A DNA stretch of 34,852 nt from Verrucomicrobiaceae bacterium (GTDB lineage: Bacteria; Verrucomicrobiota; Verrucomicrobiia; Verrucomicrobiales; DEV007): the NCBI GenBank assembly GCA_012719225.1, contig JAAYAT010000391.1, positions 1 to 34,852 of the forward strand, written 5' to 3'. Below are positions 15,854-23,489 of this stretch, in pieces. Position numbers and translations under genes: made by a program. The notes under the pieces are model-generated. The model made no database searches, was not told the DNA's origin, and worked only from the letters and a program-made list of their open reading frames with translations. How positions within the stretch are numbered: the first letter of the stretch is position 1; every line of letters starts with the position of its first letter.

Positions 15854-16915
15854 TCAGGGCGAGGTTCCGCCGGGAGGGTGCAGAACCCTCACCGAACCGG
15901 CTTCGGATTCCGCGATTGAGGCGGTGTAGAAGGCTCCGATATCGCCTCCCGGTTCGGCGGCGTTGTAGGCGATCGCGCTGCGGGGATGGAGGTTGCGCAG
16001 CCCGGTGATCATGTAAGGAAGGTCGAAGCCCCATCCCAGTTCGGCCCGCATCGGTTCAATCGTTTCGGCGACACACCGGAGCACGGGCGGCAACCGGTAT
16101 CTCGGATCGTCGAGGAACCCGAGGAGGAGTTCCATGGGGCAGTTGCCGGCCCCGCGTCCGAGTCCGCCCATCGTCGCGTCGAGCCAGGTCGCGCCGGCGG
16201 CGTGGGCTTCGAGGGTGTTGGCGAAGGCGAGTTGCAGGTTGTTGTGGGCGTGGATGCCCACCCGGATGCCGGACGGGGAGAGCGCGGCGAGATATTTTTC
16301 CACGAGTCGGCGGGTCTCGGCCATGTGGAGCGCGCCGAAACTGTCGACGACGTAGACGGCGTCGGCCTCGGAGTCGGCGAGGAGCGGGAGTGTCTCGTCG
16401 AGTTCGGAATCCCGGATCGTGGTGACGGCCATGAGGTTGAGGGTGGTTTCGTAGCCCTTGTCGCGGGCGTCCTTCACCATCTCGAGGGCGAGGGGGAGCT
16501 GGTGACGGTAGCAGGCGACGCGGACGAGATCGACGACGCTCTCGGTCCGTCGCGGGATGTCCTCGCGAAAGTCGCATTTCCCGGCGTCGGCCATGATGGA
16601 GAGTTTGGGAGCGTCGTCTCGGTCTCCGACGATGCGCCGGATGTCCTCCTCGAGACAGTATTTCCAGCAGCCGTTCCGTCCGGTCGCGATGTCTTTGCGG
16701 GAGGCGCGGTAACCAATCTCCATGTAGGCGATCCCGGAGGCGGCGCAGGCGGCATGAACCGCCGCGACGACGCGGTCCTCGAAACGATGGTCGTTCATCA
16801 GCCCGCCGTCGCGGATGGTGCAGTCGAGCACGTGGAGGGCGGGCGGCGTCGCTGCCGGTGTTTCCCGACCGCATGGTTCGTCGGGGAGCGGGCCGTTGTC
16901 ATTGATCGATTTCAC
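15854..16915 (-). CDS. HMGL-like (DRE-TIM) aldolase
   Basis: A 353-residue TIM-barrel aldolase related to 4-hydroxy-2-oxovalerate aldolases and HMG-CoA lyase. The family signature is LDCTIRDGG (30-38), whose R35/D36 bind substrate and metal. The second metal site is HAHNNLQLAFANT, followed by the glycine-rich GGLGRGAGNCPMELL. These enzymes cleave or form a C-C bond next to a 2-oxo acid, usually pyruvate or acetaldehyde; the substrate here is not known. The start is GTG 16915, overlapping the stop of the PPC gene as GTGA, which signals translational coupling. A much longer upstream frame to 17416 only runs antiparallel-frame through the PPC gene and is not credible. There is no signal peptide, so it is cytoplasmic, unlike the exported genes before it. 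Confidence 0.85.
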   Translation of the reverse strand: MKSINDNGPLPDEPCGRETPAATPPALHVLDCTIRDGGLMNDHRFEDRVVAAVHAACAASGIAYMEIGYRASRKDIATGRNGCWKYCLEEDIRRIVGDRDDAPKLSIMADAGKCDFREDIPRRTESVVDLVRVACYRHQLPLALEMVKDARDKGYETTLNLMAVTTIRDSELDETLPLLADSEADAVYVVDSFGALHMAETRRLVEKYLAALSPSGIRVGIHAHNNLQLAFANTLEAHAAGATWLDATMGGLGRGAGNCPMELLLGFLDDPRYRLPPVLRCVAETIEPMRAELGWGFDLPYMITGLRNLHPRSAIAYNAAEPGGDIGAFYTASIAESEAGSVRVLHPPGGTSP

Positions 16916-18936
16916 GGGAGGGGTGGCCGGGGGCCGGTGCGGGTTGGGTTCGGGGCGGCATTTTCGGGCGGGGTGCGCACGTCGATCAGGAGCGCATCGA
17001 CCGGCACGAGATGGCGGTAGGCGAAGGCCTGCATCATGTCTTCGGCGGGCACGGCCTCGACGACGACGGTCTCGCCTTCGATCTCGGCGACGCCCTCGAC
17101 ACGCAGCGCGACGGGTCGGTCCGTGTCGCCATCGGGCACGGAGAGGTAGACGTCGACCTTTTCCCCGCCCTCCGGCACGGGGCCGCCGCTGAGGGCGAAT
17201 CCCTCCGGCGGGTCCTGGAGCCGAAGGTGGATGGGGCCGTCGAAGCCGTCGACGCGCAGGGCGTGGACGGTGAGGCGGGCGGAGGAACCGGGTCTGGTGT
17301 TCAGTGTTCCCGGGGTGGCCCGGAGGACGAATCCGGGGACGGCCGGGGCGATGCGGAGACGGTAGCTGTAATCGTAGCCGTAGCGGTTCTGGGTGTCGGC
17401 GACCCGGACGAAACAACGCCCGTTGGCGGGCAGGATCACGGTGACGCGGGCGTCGGCGTGGTGGGTGGTCAGCCCGGCGGCGGGATCCTCGTAGTCGTCG
17501 TTGTAGGCGAGCATCGCGCCATCGTCGTCGAAGACGGTCAGGTTCGCGTCGAGCGGGGAACCGAGGCGACGGGCGAAGATCTCGAAGCTCATGGGCTTGT
17601 TCCCGGGACCTTGGACCCGGTAAAAATCGACGTCGCCGGGGACCGAGATGGTTCCGTTGACGAGGGTGGGCACAGTCACCGGATTCGCCGTCCCGAGCCG
17701 GTTGTTGTCCTCCCGCTCCGCGTCTTCGGGAAAGGACTCGACGTGGAAGGCGACGGGATTGGAGCGACCGCCCGGACCGCTCGCGACCAGTTCGACGATA
17801 CCGGGTTCCCGGGGCACGGGGTGGCGAGGAAAATAATGTTCCGTCAGGTTCGCGCCGTGGAAGGTCAGGTCGATCTCCGATCCGGCCTGACCGCCGAGCG
17901 GAGTGACCGCGGTGAGGAAGGGCAGTTCGCCGAGACGGATTCGGTAGACGAAGTCCTCCCGTCCCCGGTAAATGGCGTCCCGGATGCGGAGGCGGTATTC
18001 CCCCTCTCTCGGGATTTGGTAAAAAATGACGGGGTCCGGGTCGAACTGGTGGTCGTCCGCGAAAACCAGCTCGCGTCCCCTCGCGTCGTGCAGGGAGACG
18101 ACCGCCTGAAACCAGCCCGGCACCGCGTCGGCGAGATAGGGGATGAGGGTGCGGGCTTGCAGAGAAACCACGAGCTTTTCGCCCTCCTCCGCGCGAAAGA
18201 CGAACTCGTCGACCTCGCCGGGGAGAATCCGGCCGTTCAGGGTGGCGGGCGGGACGACCGGCTCGGTTTTGGGAAGCTGCGAACGGCCCGGGGGTACGTC
18301 GGGGACGAGACCGACTTGCTGGAGCAGGTCGAAGCGATGCGGCTCGGGTTCGAGCACTTCGGGGAGATTCCCGACGACGAAGCGCAGGGGATTGCTCAGG
18401 CCGGAGACGGTTCGGAGACGCCAGTGGTGGATCCCGGGCTCCGCGTCCCCGGCGATGGTCACGCGCACTCGCACCCTCTCGCCGATCTGGGTGTTGAGTT
18501 GCTGTTTCGGATCGCTGCGGCGGCGGTAGTATTCGCTCATGAGGCGGAGCTTTTTCTCGTCCAGCCCGGCGTCGGCGAGGATCCGTCGGACCTCGGGGAG
18601 AAGATCGGCATCCCCGTCCACGACGCGCTCTTTCAGCGTCTCCAGTTCGGGGCGGAGTTCGCGGAGTTTGCTGCGGTGGTCGTCGGCGACCTGGGCGATG
18701 GGGATCTTGTCATGCTCGAGGATCTCCACCCGGATTCCTTCGTCCGAAAGGATCACGCCGACAGGATCCTCGAGGGACTGGCCGCCCACGCTGACTTCGA
18801 AGGTGGTGCCGACCTGTCCTCCGGCGGGGTAGAGAAAGCCGATGCGCGGCGGCGCGGCGATGGCATCGGTGGCGGCCAACGCCATCGCTCCCGCGAGGAG
18901 GCGGTGGAAGAAGGAGAAGGGTGGGCATCGGTCCAT
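16912..18936 (-). CDS. Secreted PPC-domain protein, set A
   Basis: A 674-residue exported protein with a signal peptide (1-27, cleavage near AIAAP). The N-terminus contains FLYPAGGQVGTTFEVSVGG, an Ig/IPT-like opening also found in the set B paralogue (23490-25619). A charged helical stretch (about 75-150) is followed by beta-rich domains. Two PPC (pre-peptidase C-terminal) type repeats are seen around 235-345 (PGEVDEFVFRAEEGEKLVVS) and 410-530 (PGDVDFYRVQG, YNDDYEDPAAG). PPC domains are beta-sandwich modules of secreted proteins; no enzyme motif is visible. Starts 15 bases after DUF1501 and ends in a GTGA overlap with the aldolase. Probably a cell-surface or periplasmic binding component working with the DUF1501 and DUF1549 proteins (inference from gene order). 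Confidence 0.85.
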   Translation of the reverse strand: MDRCPPFSFFHRLLAGAMALAATDAIAAPPRIGFLYPAGGQVGTTFEVSVGGQSLEDPVGVILSDEGIRVEILEHDKIPIAQVADDHRSKLRELRPELETLKERVVDGDADLLPEVRRILADAGLDEKKLRLMSEYYRRRSDPKQQLNTQIGERVRVRVTIAGDAEPGIHHWRLRTVSGLSNPLRFVVGNLPEVLEPEPHRFDLLQQVGLVPDVPPGRSQLPKTEPVVPPATLNGRILPGEVDEFVFRAEEGEKLVVSLQARTLIPYLADAVPGWFQAVVSLHDARGRELVFADDHQFDPDPVIFYQIPREGEYRLRIRDAIYRGREDFVYRIRLGELPFLTAVTPLGGQAGSEIDLTFHGANLTEHYFPRHPVPREPGIVELVASGPGGRSNPVAFHVESFPEDAEREDNNRLGTANPVTVPTLVNGTISVPGDVDFYRVQGPGNKPMSFEIFARRLGSPLDANLTVFDDDGAMLAYNDDYEDPAAGLTTHHADARVTVILPANGRCFVRVADTQNRYGYDYSYRLRIAPAVPGFVLRATPGTLNTRPGSSARLTVHALRVDGFDGPIHLRLQDPPEGFALSGGPVPEGGEKVDVYLSVPDGDTDRPVALRVEGVAEIEGETVVVEAVPAEDMMQAFAYRHLVPVDALLIDVRTPPENAAPNPTRTGPRPPLP

Positions 18937-18951
18937 GGCGGATAGGGGAGG

Positions 18952-20343
18952 TCAAACCAGTTCGGTGAGGAGTCCGCCGGTGGGGACTCCCTCGGATGTG
19001 TCGGGGACGACCTTGGTGGGGGTGCCCTGTGGATGTGGCAGCGGCGCGTCGGAGGGGATGCCGAGCTGACCGTAGATGCTCCCGATCACGTCGGCGGGGT
19101 AGACGGGGCGGTCGCTCACCTCCTCGCCCTTCGCGTCGGAGGCACCGACGACGTGGCCTCCGTGGAAGCCGCCGCCGGCGATGAGGCAGGAGAAAACCTT
19201 GCCGTAGTGGTGGCGACCGCCGTTCCAGGGAGATTCGTTCGCCACTTTCGGGGTGCGGCCGAATTCCCCGGTACACCAGACGACGGTGCTATCGAGCAAC
19301 CCCCTGCCGTCGAGGTCGGTGAGGAGGGCGGCGAGCCCCCGGTCCAGCTCGGGCAGTTTCCGGTTCATGATTTGGAAGTGCTGCTTGTGCGTGTCCCAGC
19401 CCTGGTAGTTGATCGTGATGTAGGGCACGCCTTTTTCGACGAGGCGTCGAGCCATCAGGCAGGATTGGCCGAAGGTGTTGCGTCCGTAGAGGTCGCGGAT
19501 TTCGTCCTTCTCCTGACCGAGGTCGAAGAGCTTGCCCGCGTCGCCGAGGATGAGTTCGTAGGCTTGCGTTTCCGAATCGACCACCGTTTGGATCGCCGCG
19601 TTGCCGGGCAGGGCTCCGCCGAGGGTGTTGAGCCGACCGAGGAACTTGCGGCGCTCCCTTTGGCGTGCTTCCTCGATGCCGGGGGCGACGATGCCCTCCA
19701 CCGCAAAAACCTTCGCGTTGGGATCTCCGCCAGTGGCGAAGGGCTTGTAGCGAGGTCCGAGGAAACCCGCCTCGGAGAAGCGGCCTTGTGGCTGGGTCAG
19801 GACGACGTAGGGCGGGACGAGTCCGCTGTAGCCGGCCTCGTAGCCTTTGAAGTAGGAAACCACCGCGCCGAGTCCGGGGAAGACATCGCGCTCCGAGGTC
19901 CGCCCGGTTTGCACGAGGTAGGCGGCGGTCTCGTGTCCGTTGTTGCCGTGGGTCATGCTGCGGATCAGCGAATATTTGTCGGCTTGTTTGGCCAGTTCGG
20001 GGAGGAGCTGGCCGATGCGGATGCCACTGACGTTCGTCTCGATGGCACCGTCGAGAGCGCCGGTGTAGTCGCGCCCGGCGTCCGGTTTCGGGTCGAAGGT
20101 GTCGATGTGGCAGGGACCGCCCCAGAGCCAGATTTGGATGACGGACTTCGCCTTTCCGCCGGCCGGAGGCGGGGCCGGTTCGGCACGGAGGGCGAAGGGT
20201 TCGCAGAGGAGGAGACCGGCGGAACCGTAGACGGAGCGGCGGAGGGCCTCTCGTCTGGAAAGCGGGGCACCGCCGAGGGAGTTCGTCACCCGGGCGAGGT
20301 CTCGGGCGAGTCGCGGGGAAATCGGAGGAGTGGTTCTGCTCAT
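18952..20343 (-). CDS. DUF1501 protein, set A
   Basis: A 463-residue member of the DUF1501 family, an alkaline-phosphatase/sulfatase-like fold of unknown activity, expanded in Planctomycetota and Verrucomicrobiota. The N-terminus has SRREALRRS followed by a short hydrophobic stretch, consistent with a Tat-type or similar export signal. Family hallmarks are IQIWLWGGPCHIDTFDPKP, SLIRSMTHGNNGHETAAYLV, PPYVVLTQPQGRFSE, NYQGWDTHKQHF, VVWCTGEFGRTPKV and AGGGFHGGHVVGASD. The DTFDPKP, H-rich and EFGRTP motifs correspond to metal-site regions of the superfamily. The gene follows DUF1549 (39-base gap) and precedes PPC (15-base gap). The paralogue at 25677-27092 shares every hallmark. Substrate unknown. 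Confidence 0.9.
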   Translation of the reverse strand: MSRTTPPISPRLARDLARVTNSLGGAPLSRREALRRSVYGSAGLLLCEPFALRAEPAPPPAGGKAKSVIQIWLWGGPCHIDTFDPKPDAGRDYTGALDGAIETNVSGIRIGQLLPELAKQADKYSLIRSMTHGNNGHETAAYLVQTGRTSERDVFPGLGAVVSYFKGYEAGYSGLVPPYVVLTQPQGRFSEAGFLGPRYKPFATGGDPNAKVFAVEGIVAPGIEEARQRERRKFLGRLNTLGGALPGNAAIQTVVDSETQAYELILGDAGKLFDLGQEKDEIRDLYGRNTFGQSCLMARRLVEKGVPYITINYQGWDTHKQHFQIMNRKLPELDRGLAALLTDLDGRGLLDSTVVWCTGEFGRTPKVANESPWNGGRHHYGKVFSCLIAGGGFHGGHVVGASDAKGEEVSDRPVYPADVIGSIYGQLGIPSDAPLPHPQGTPTKVVPDTSEGVPTGGLLTELV

Positions 20344-20382
20344 GGCGGGCGTGGGGTTGGGGTCAGGGGAAAAGGATTTTTT

Positions 20383-21978
20383 TCAATGGTTGTAAAAGAA
20401 CTCGGGCTGGTTGATCAGCGCCCAGACGAGGTCGGCGGCGAGGGCGCGTCCCGGGGTGGCACCGGATTCGGCGTAGGCGCGGACTTCGGCGATCTCCTCC
20501 GCCGTGGGATGCCGTGAGAGGACTGTCAGGTAGGCGTCCTCGGCGAGCGCGGCGGGATCGTCGGAGGAGGCTCTGGAGACGAGCGGGCTGGCTTCGATTT
20601 TCTTCTGGATGTGACTGGAGTTGAGAAAATGGAGGCGTTGTGCGGCGTTGGTCTCGAGGCTGCGTTCGGACTGATGACCGGTGTCCCTCGGGGGGCGTCC
20701 GAAGAGTTCGAGGAAGGAGCTGGTGATGCTGCCGTCGGGCAGGGCGATGCCGCGGACATCCTCGGGAACGAAGGTGAAGGGCTCGGGCGTCGCGCTGCTG
20801 TAGGCTTCCCTCGTCTCCGTGATTTGGTTGAGGGCGTCGATGAGAACCTCGGCCTCGAGCCTCCGCATCGGATAGTGGGCGAATTGAGCGGCGGCTTCGG
20901 GCGTGTCCTGCGCCGGGATGGGGGAGAGGGCGAAGGTCCGGGAGTTCAGGATCACCCGGACGAGGTGCTGGATGTCGCAGCGCGAGGCGATGAATTCGCG
21001 TTCGAGAAAGGCGAGCAGCTCGGGATTCGAGGGCGGGTTGTCCGGGCGGAAATCGTCGGGTTCGTGGACGATGCCGCGGCCCATCAGCCAGGTCCAGACA
21101 CGGTTGACGGCGCAGCGGCTGAACCAGGGATTTTCCGGTCGGAGGAGCCAGTTCGCGAAGACGGCCCGGGGATCGCGCCTGCCGGGATCGAGCTTCGCCG
21201 GGGTGCCGTCGGGGAAAATGGCGTCCTTGTGGAGACCGTCCCGGTCGGCGTTGGGGTCGAAGTAGACGATCTCCTCTTTCCATTCGGCGGTGGGTTTGAA
21301 GGCCACGTTGGCGAAGAATCCGGCCATGGCGTCGAGTTTCCGCTCGGGCCATTTTTCGGCGCGTTCGCCCAGGAAGGTCAAGGCGACGGTCGCGGCGATG
21401 CCTCGGGGGGCCCGGTCTTGCATCGCCCGGTAGAAGTTCACCTGACCTTCGCGGAAATTGCTGCCCGTGCCCACGAGCAACTCCTGGGCGAACTGGTGGT
21501 AGGGCTTGTTCTCGCGGACGCTTCCAAGAATCCACTGATGGTAGGCCTGCACCGCGTTGGGCCAGAGGTTGATGGGAAACTCGGCCTTCACCCGGAGCAC
21601 GTCGGCCCACCGCATCGCCCAGTAGTCGGCGTATTCCGGTCGCGAGAGGAGATGCTCGACGAGGAGGACGCGCTTGCTTTCGTCCTGCGAAGCGAGAAAA
21701 TCCCGCGCTTCGTCCTCGCGCGGCAGGGTGCCGATCGTGACGAGATAGGCGCGGCGCAGGAAGACCGCGTCGGAGCTGTCCCGCGCCGCTTTCAGGCCCA
21801 GTGCGTCGAGTTGCGCGAAGACGATCCGGTCGAGCTCGTCGCTGGGATTTTCCGATTTCCCGGGAGGAGGCGCGACCGGCCCGGATTCGAAAACCGGATG
21901 GACGCCGTCGCCCGCCGCTTCCCACGCAAGACCGCATGCGGCGACCAGAAGGAGAGGACGGAGACGGGCGGGGTTCAT
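20383..21978 (-). CDS. DUF1549/DUF1553 (PSCyt2-PSD1) protein, set A, without cytochrome domain
   Basis: A 531-residue exported protein. The start ATG 21978 is chosen because a signal peptide follows (MNPARLRPLLLVAACGLAWE); the frame continues upstream to 22209 but only across the preceding gene. Residues about 40-260 are DUF1549/PSCyt2: DAVFLRRAYLVTIGTLPR, FPINLWPNAVQAYHQW, FYRAMQDRAPRGIAATVALT. Residues 290-515 are DUF1553/PSD1: NPWFSRCAVNRVWTWLMGRG, HEPDDFRPDNPPSNPELL, YPMRRLEAEVLIDALNQIT. Many family members carry a cytochrome c-like PSCyt1 domain in front; this one has no CxxCH. The gene begins five bases after the Rid gene stop and shares motif order with its paralogue 27132-28970. Function unknown. 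Confidence 0.9.
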   Translation of the reverse strand: MNPARLRPLLLVAACGLAWEAAGDGVHPVFESGPVAPPPGKSENPSDELDRIVFAQLDALGLKAARDSSDAVFLRRAYLVTIGTLPREDEARDFLASQDESKRVLLVEHLLSRPEYADYWAMRWADVLRVKAEFPINLWPNAVQAYHQWILGSVRENKPYHQFAQELLVGTGSNFREGQVNFYRAMQDRAPRGIAATVALTFLGERAEKWPERKLDAMAGFFANVAFKPTAEWKEEIVYFDPNADRDGLHKDAIFPDGTPAKLDPGRRDPRAVFANWLLRPENPWFSRCAVNRVWTWLMGRGIVHEPDDFRPDNPPSNPELLAFLEREFIASRCDIQHLVRVILNSRTFALSPIPAQDTPEAAAQFAHYPMRRLEAEVLIDALNQITETREAYSSATPEPFTFVPEDVRGIALPDGSITSSFLELFGRPPRDTGHQSERSLETNAAQRLHFLNSSHIQKKIEASPLVSRASSDDPAALAEDAYLTVLSRHPTAEEIAEVRAYAESGATPGRALAADLVWALINQPEFFYNH

Positions 21979-21983
21979 GGCGG

Positions 21984-23372
21984 TCAGTGGTCGGGAATTT
22001 CGGAGACCCCTCGGGGAAGGGCGGAAAAGGCGACTCCCTCGATTTCGACGAGGAGGTCGGGGCGGCACACGTCCGCCAGGGCGTAGATCGCGGGGATGGC
22101 GCCGAGGCGTCGCTCGCAGACCGCGCGGCAGGTTTCGTAATCCTCGGGACGCTTCACATAGACGCGCACCTTGGCCAGGTCCCGCAGGCTCGCCCCGGCG
22201 TCCGCCCATCCATGGCGGGCGAAGTTTTCCGGAGCGATCAGTTTCTCAATGTTGTCGAGAGTCTGCTCGGTCTGCCTGGCGGCGTCGCCGGGATGGACCG
22301 TCGCGGCGTTGACGATGCTGGCCGTCCCGGAGATCCAGGTGGTGAGATGGTCGCCGATGCGGAGGGCCATGGCCCGGGAGAATTTGGGACTCTTCCTCGA
22401 ATACTCCTTCGGGTAGTCGAAGGCGGAGGTCTGTCCGGGGTTTTCGAGCGAGAGGAGGCGCACGTCCTTCCGGTCCGTGCGGAGGGCGAGGCAGGCGGTG
22501 ACGAGACCGTGGCCGAGGGTGCCGATCCCCGTGCTCGCCGGGTAGATGGCGTGACCGTGCGGTGCGTCGGCGAGGGGATTCGAGCGGAAATCGGTGTCCT
22601 CAAAGTAGTCGGTCCGCGCCCGGTTCAGTTCCCGGTAGCGTTCGATGCCATTTTCCTCCTCGGTGATGTTTCCTTGGTAGAGCCATACCCTGGCCACATC
22701 GCGGAAGGAAGCATCCACGGCGGAGAGGACCTTGCCGAGCGACTCGAAGGCTTCGGCGGACTGCTCGTAGGCGCTGCGCCGACCGAGACCGAGCGATCCG
22801 GCCGAGGCGTGAATCCAGCGGATTCCGTCGTGCTCGACGGTGACGAGATGCGGGCCGTGGTAGCCCACACTGACGGTCCGGGTGCTGATCGCCCAGGCCT
22901 CGATGGCGAGGGCGGAGCCTCCGCAGGGGGGGTGCACGACAAAGAGCGTCAGAGGCATCTCCTCGCCGTAGTAGGCTTCGAATAGCCGCAGGGCGTCGGG
23001 GGCGTCGTCCGCGTCCGCGAGGAAGACGGTCTGGACGGTCAGCGCCATCGGTTCGCCTTGTTGGCGGAGGATGGCCCGTATCGTGGACATCGACTCCCAG
23101 ACCTGATCACGGAAACTTCCGCCGCCGTCCGGCGTCACCATCATCGCGACGCGCCGCAATCCGTCGTATCCGAGGGTGGTGTGGTGCTGCTGGCCGAGCA
23201 GGCAGGGCGGGATCTCGTGGAGCGCCTCCACCGCGTCGGTCGGCGAGCAGTGTTCGCAATCGACCAGATCGCAGTCGCCATCGAGGAGGTGCCGGTCCGG
23301 CGCGAGGTGATAGCAGATCGTCTTGGTGGAGCGATCTGGACGGAGGGTGGGCGAGATCGTAGTGGCGCTCAT
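21984..23372 (-). CDS. Rid-superfamily protein related to FkbO/Hyg5 chorismatases
   Basis: A 462-residue cytoplasmic protein with no signal peptide. Three Rid (YjgF)-like segments can be traced: about 75-165, 170-345 and 380-455. The middle part has the wording of the chorismate-converting FkbO/Hyg5/XanB2 group: IERYRELNRAR, IYPASTGIG, SLENPGQTSAFDYPKEYSRK, SPKFSRAM and TWISGTASIVNAATVHPGD. Those enzymes convert chorismate to a dihydroxy acid or hydroxybenzoate. The N-terminal 70 residues are unusual, with clustered Cys/His (CDLVDCEHC and GQQHH) that could bind a metal. It is longer than typical chorismatases (about 330-390). The first gene after a 117-base gap; a possible leaderless promoter lies just upstream. 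It leads directly (5 bases) into DUF1549 set A. Activity on chorismate is inferred by family and not demonstrated here. Confidence 0.8.
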   Translation of the reverse strand: MSATTISPTLRPDRSTKTICYHLAPDRHLLDGDCDLVDCEHCSPTDAVEALHEIPPCLLGQQHHTTLGYDGLRRVAMMVTPDGGGSFRDQVWESMSTIRAILRQQGEPMALTVQTVFLADADDAPDALRLFEAYYGEEMPLTLFVVHPPCGGSALAIEAWAISTRTVSVGYHGPHLVTVEHDGIRWIHASAGSLGLGRRSAYEQSAEAFESLGKVLSAVDASFRDVARVWLYQGNITEEENGIERYRELNRARTDYFEDTDFRSNPLADAPHGHAIYPASTGIGTLGHGLVTACLALRTDRKDVRLLSLENPGQTSAFDYPKEYSRKSPKFSRAMALRIGDHLTTWISGTASIVNAATVHPGDAARQTEQTLDNIEKLIAPENFARHGWADAGASLRDLAKVRVYVKRPEDYETCRAVCERRLGAIPAIYALADVCRPDLLVEIEGVAFSALPRGVSEIPDH

Positions 23373-23378
23373 GCTGGT

Positions 23379-23409
23379 ATCATATTAAGCGGTTTTCGGG
23401 AGCATACAA
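23379..23409 (-). promoter_or_regulatory. Possible leaderless promoter of the Rid gene
   Basis: On the minus strand, TATGAT (23384-23379) ends six bases before the ATG at 23372, so transcription would begin at or next to the start codon. A weak TTGTAT (23409-23404) lies 19 bases upstream of that box. The 117-bp gap is AT-rich compared with its surroundings. Supports a separate promoter for the Rid to aldolase segment. Confidence 0.4.
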
Positions 23410-23489
23410 GAAAAAAAGATAATTAATTCGTTATTTGGCGCGTCACTCGAAACTACGTCGAGGATGGCAAGTGGGCGGCGGGAGATTTG

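Noticed and set aside
16916-17416. N-terminal extension of the aldolase frame
   Set aside because: It runs through the PPC gene in another frame with Arg/Pro-rich nonsense; the GTGA overlap gives a better start at 16915.
17011-18945. A 644-codon plus-strand frame opposite the PPC set A gene
   Set aside because: Valine/glycine/aspartate-rich shadow without motifs; the minus-strand gene has a signal peptide and PPC repeats.
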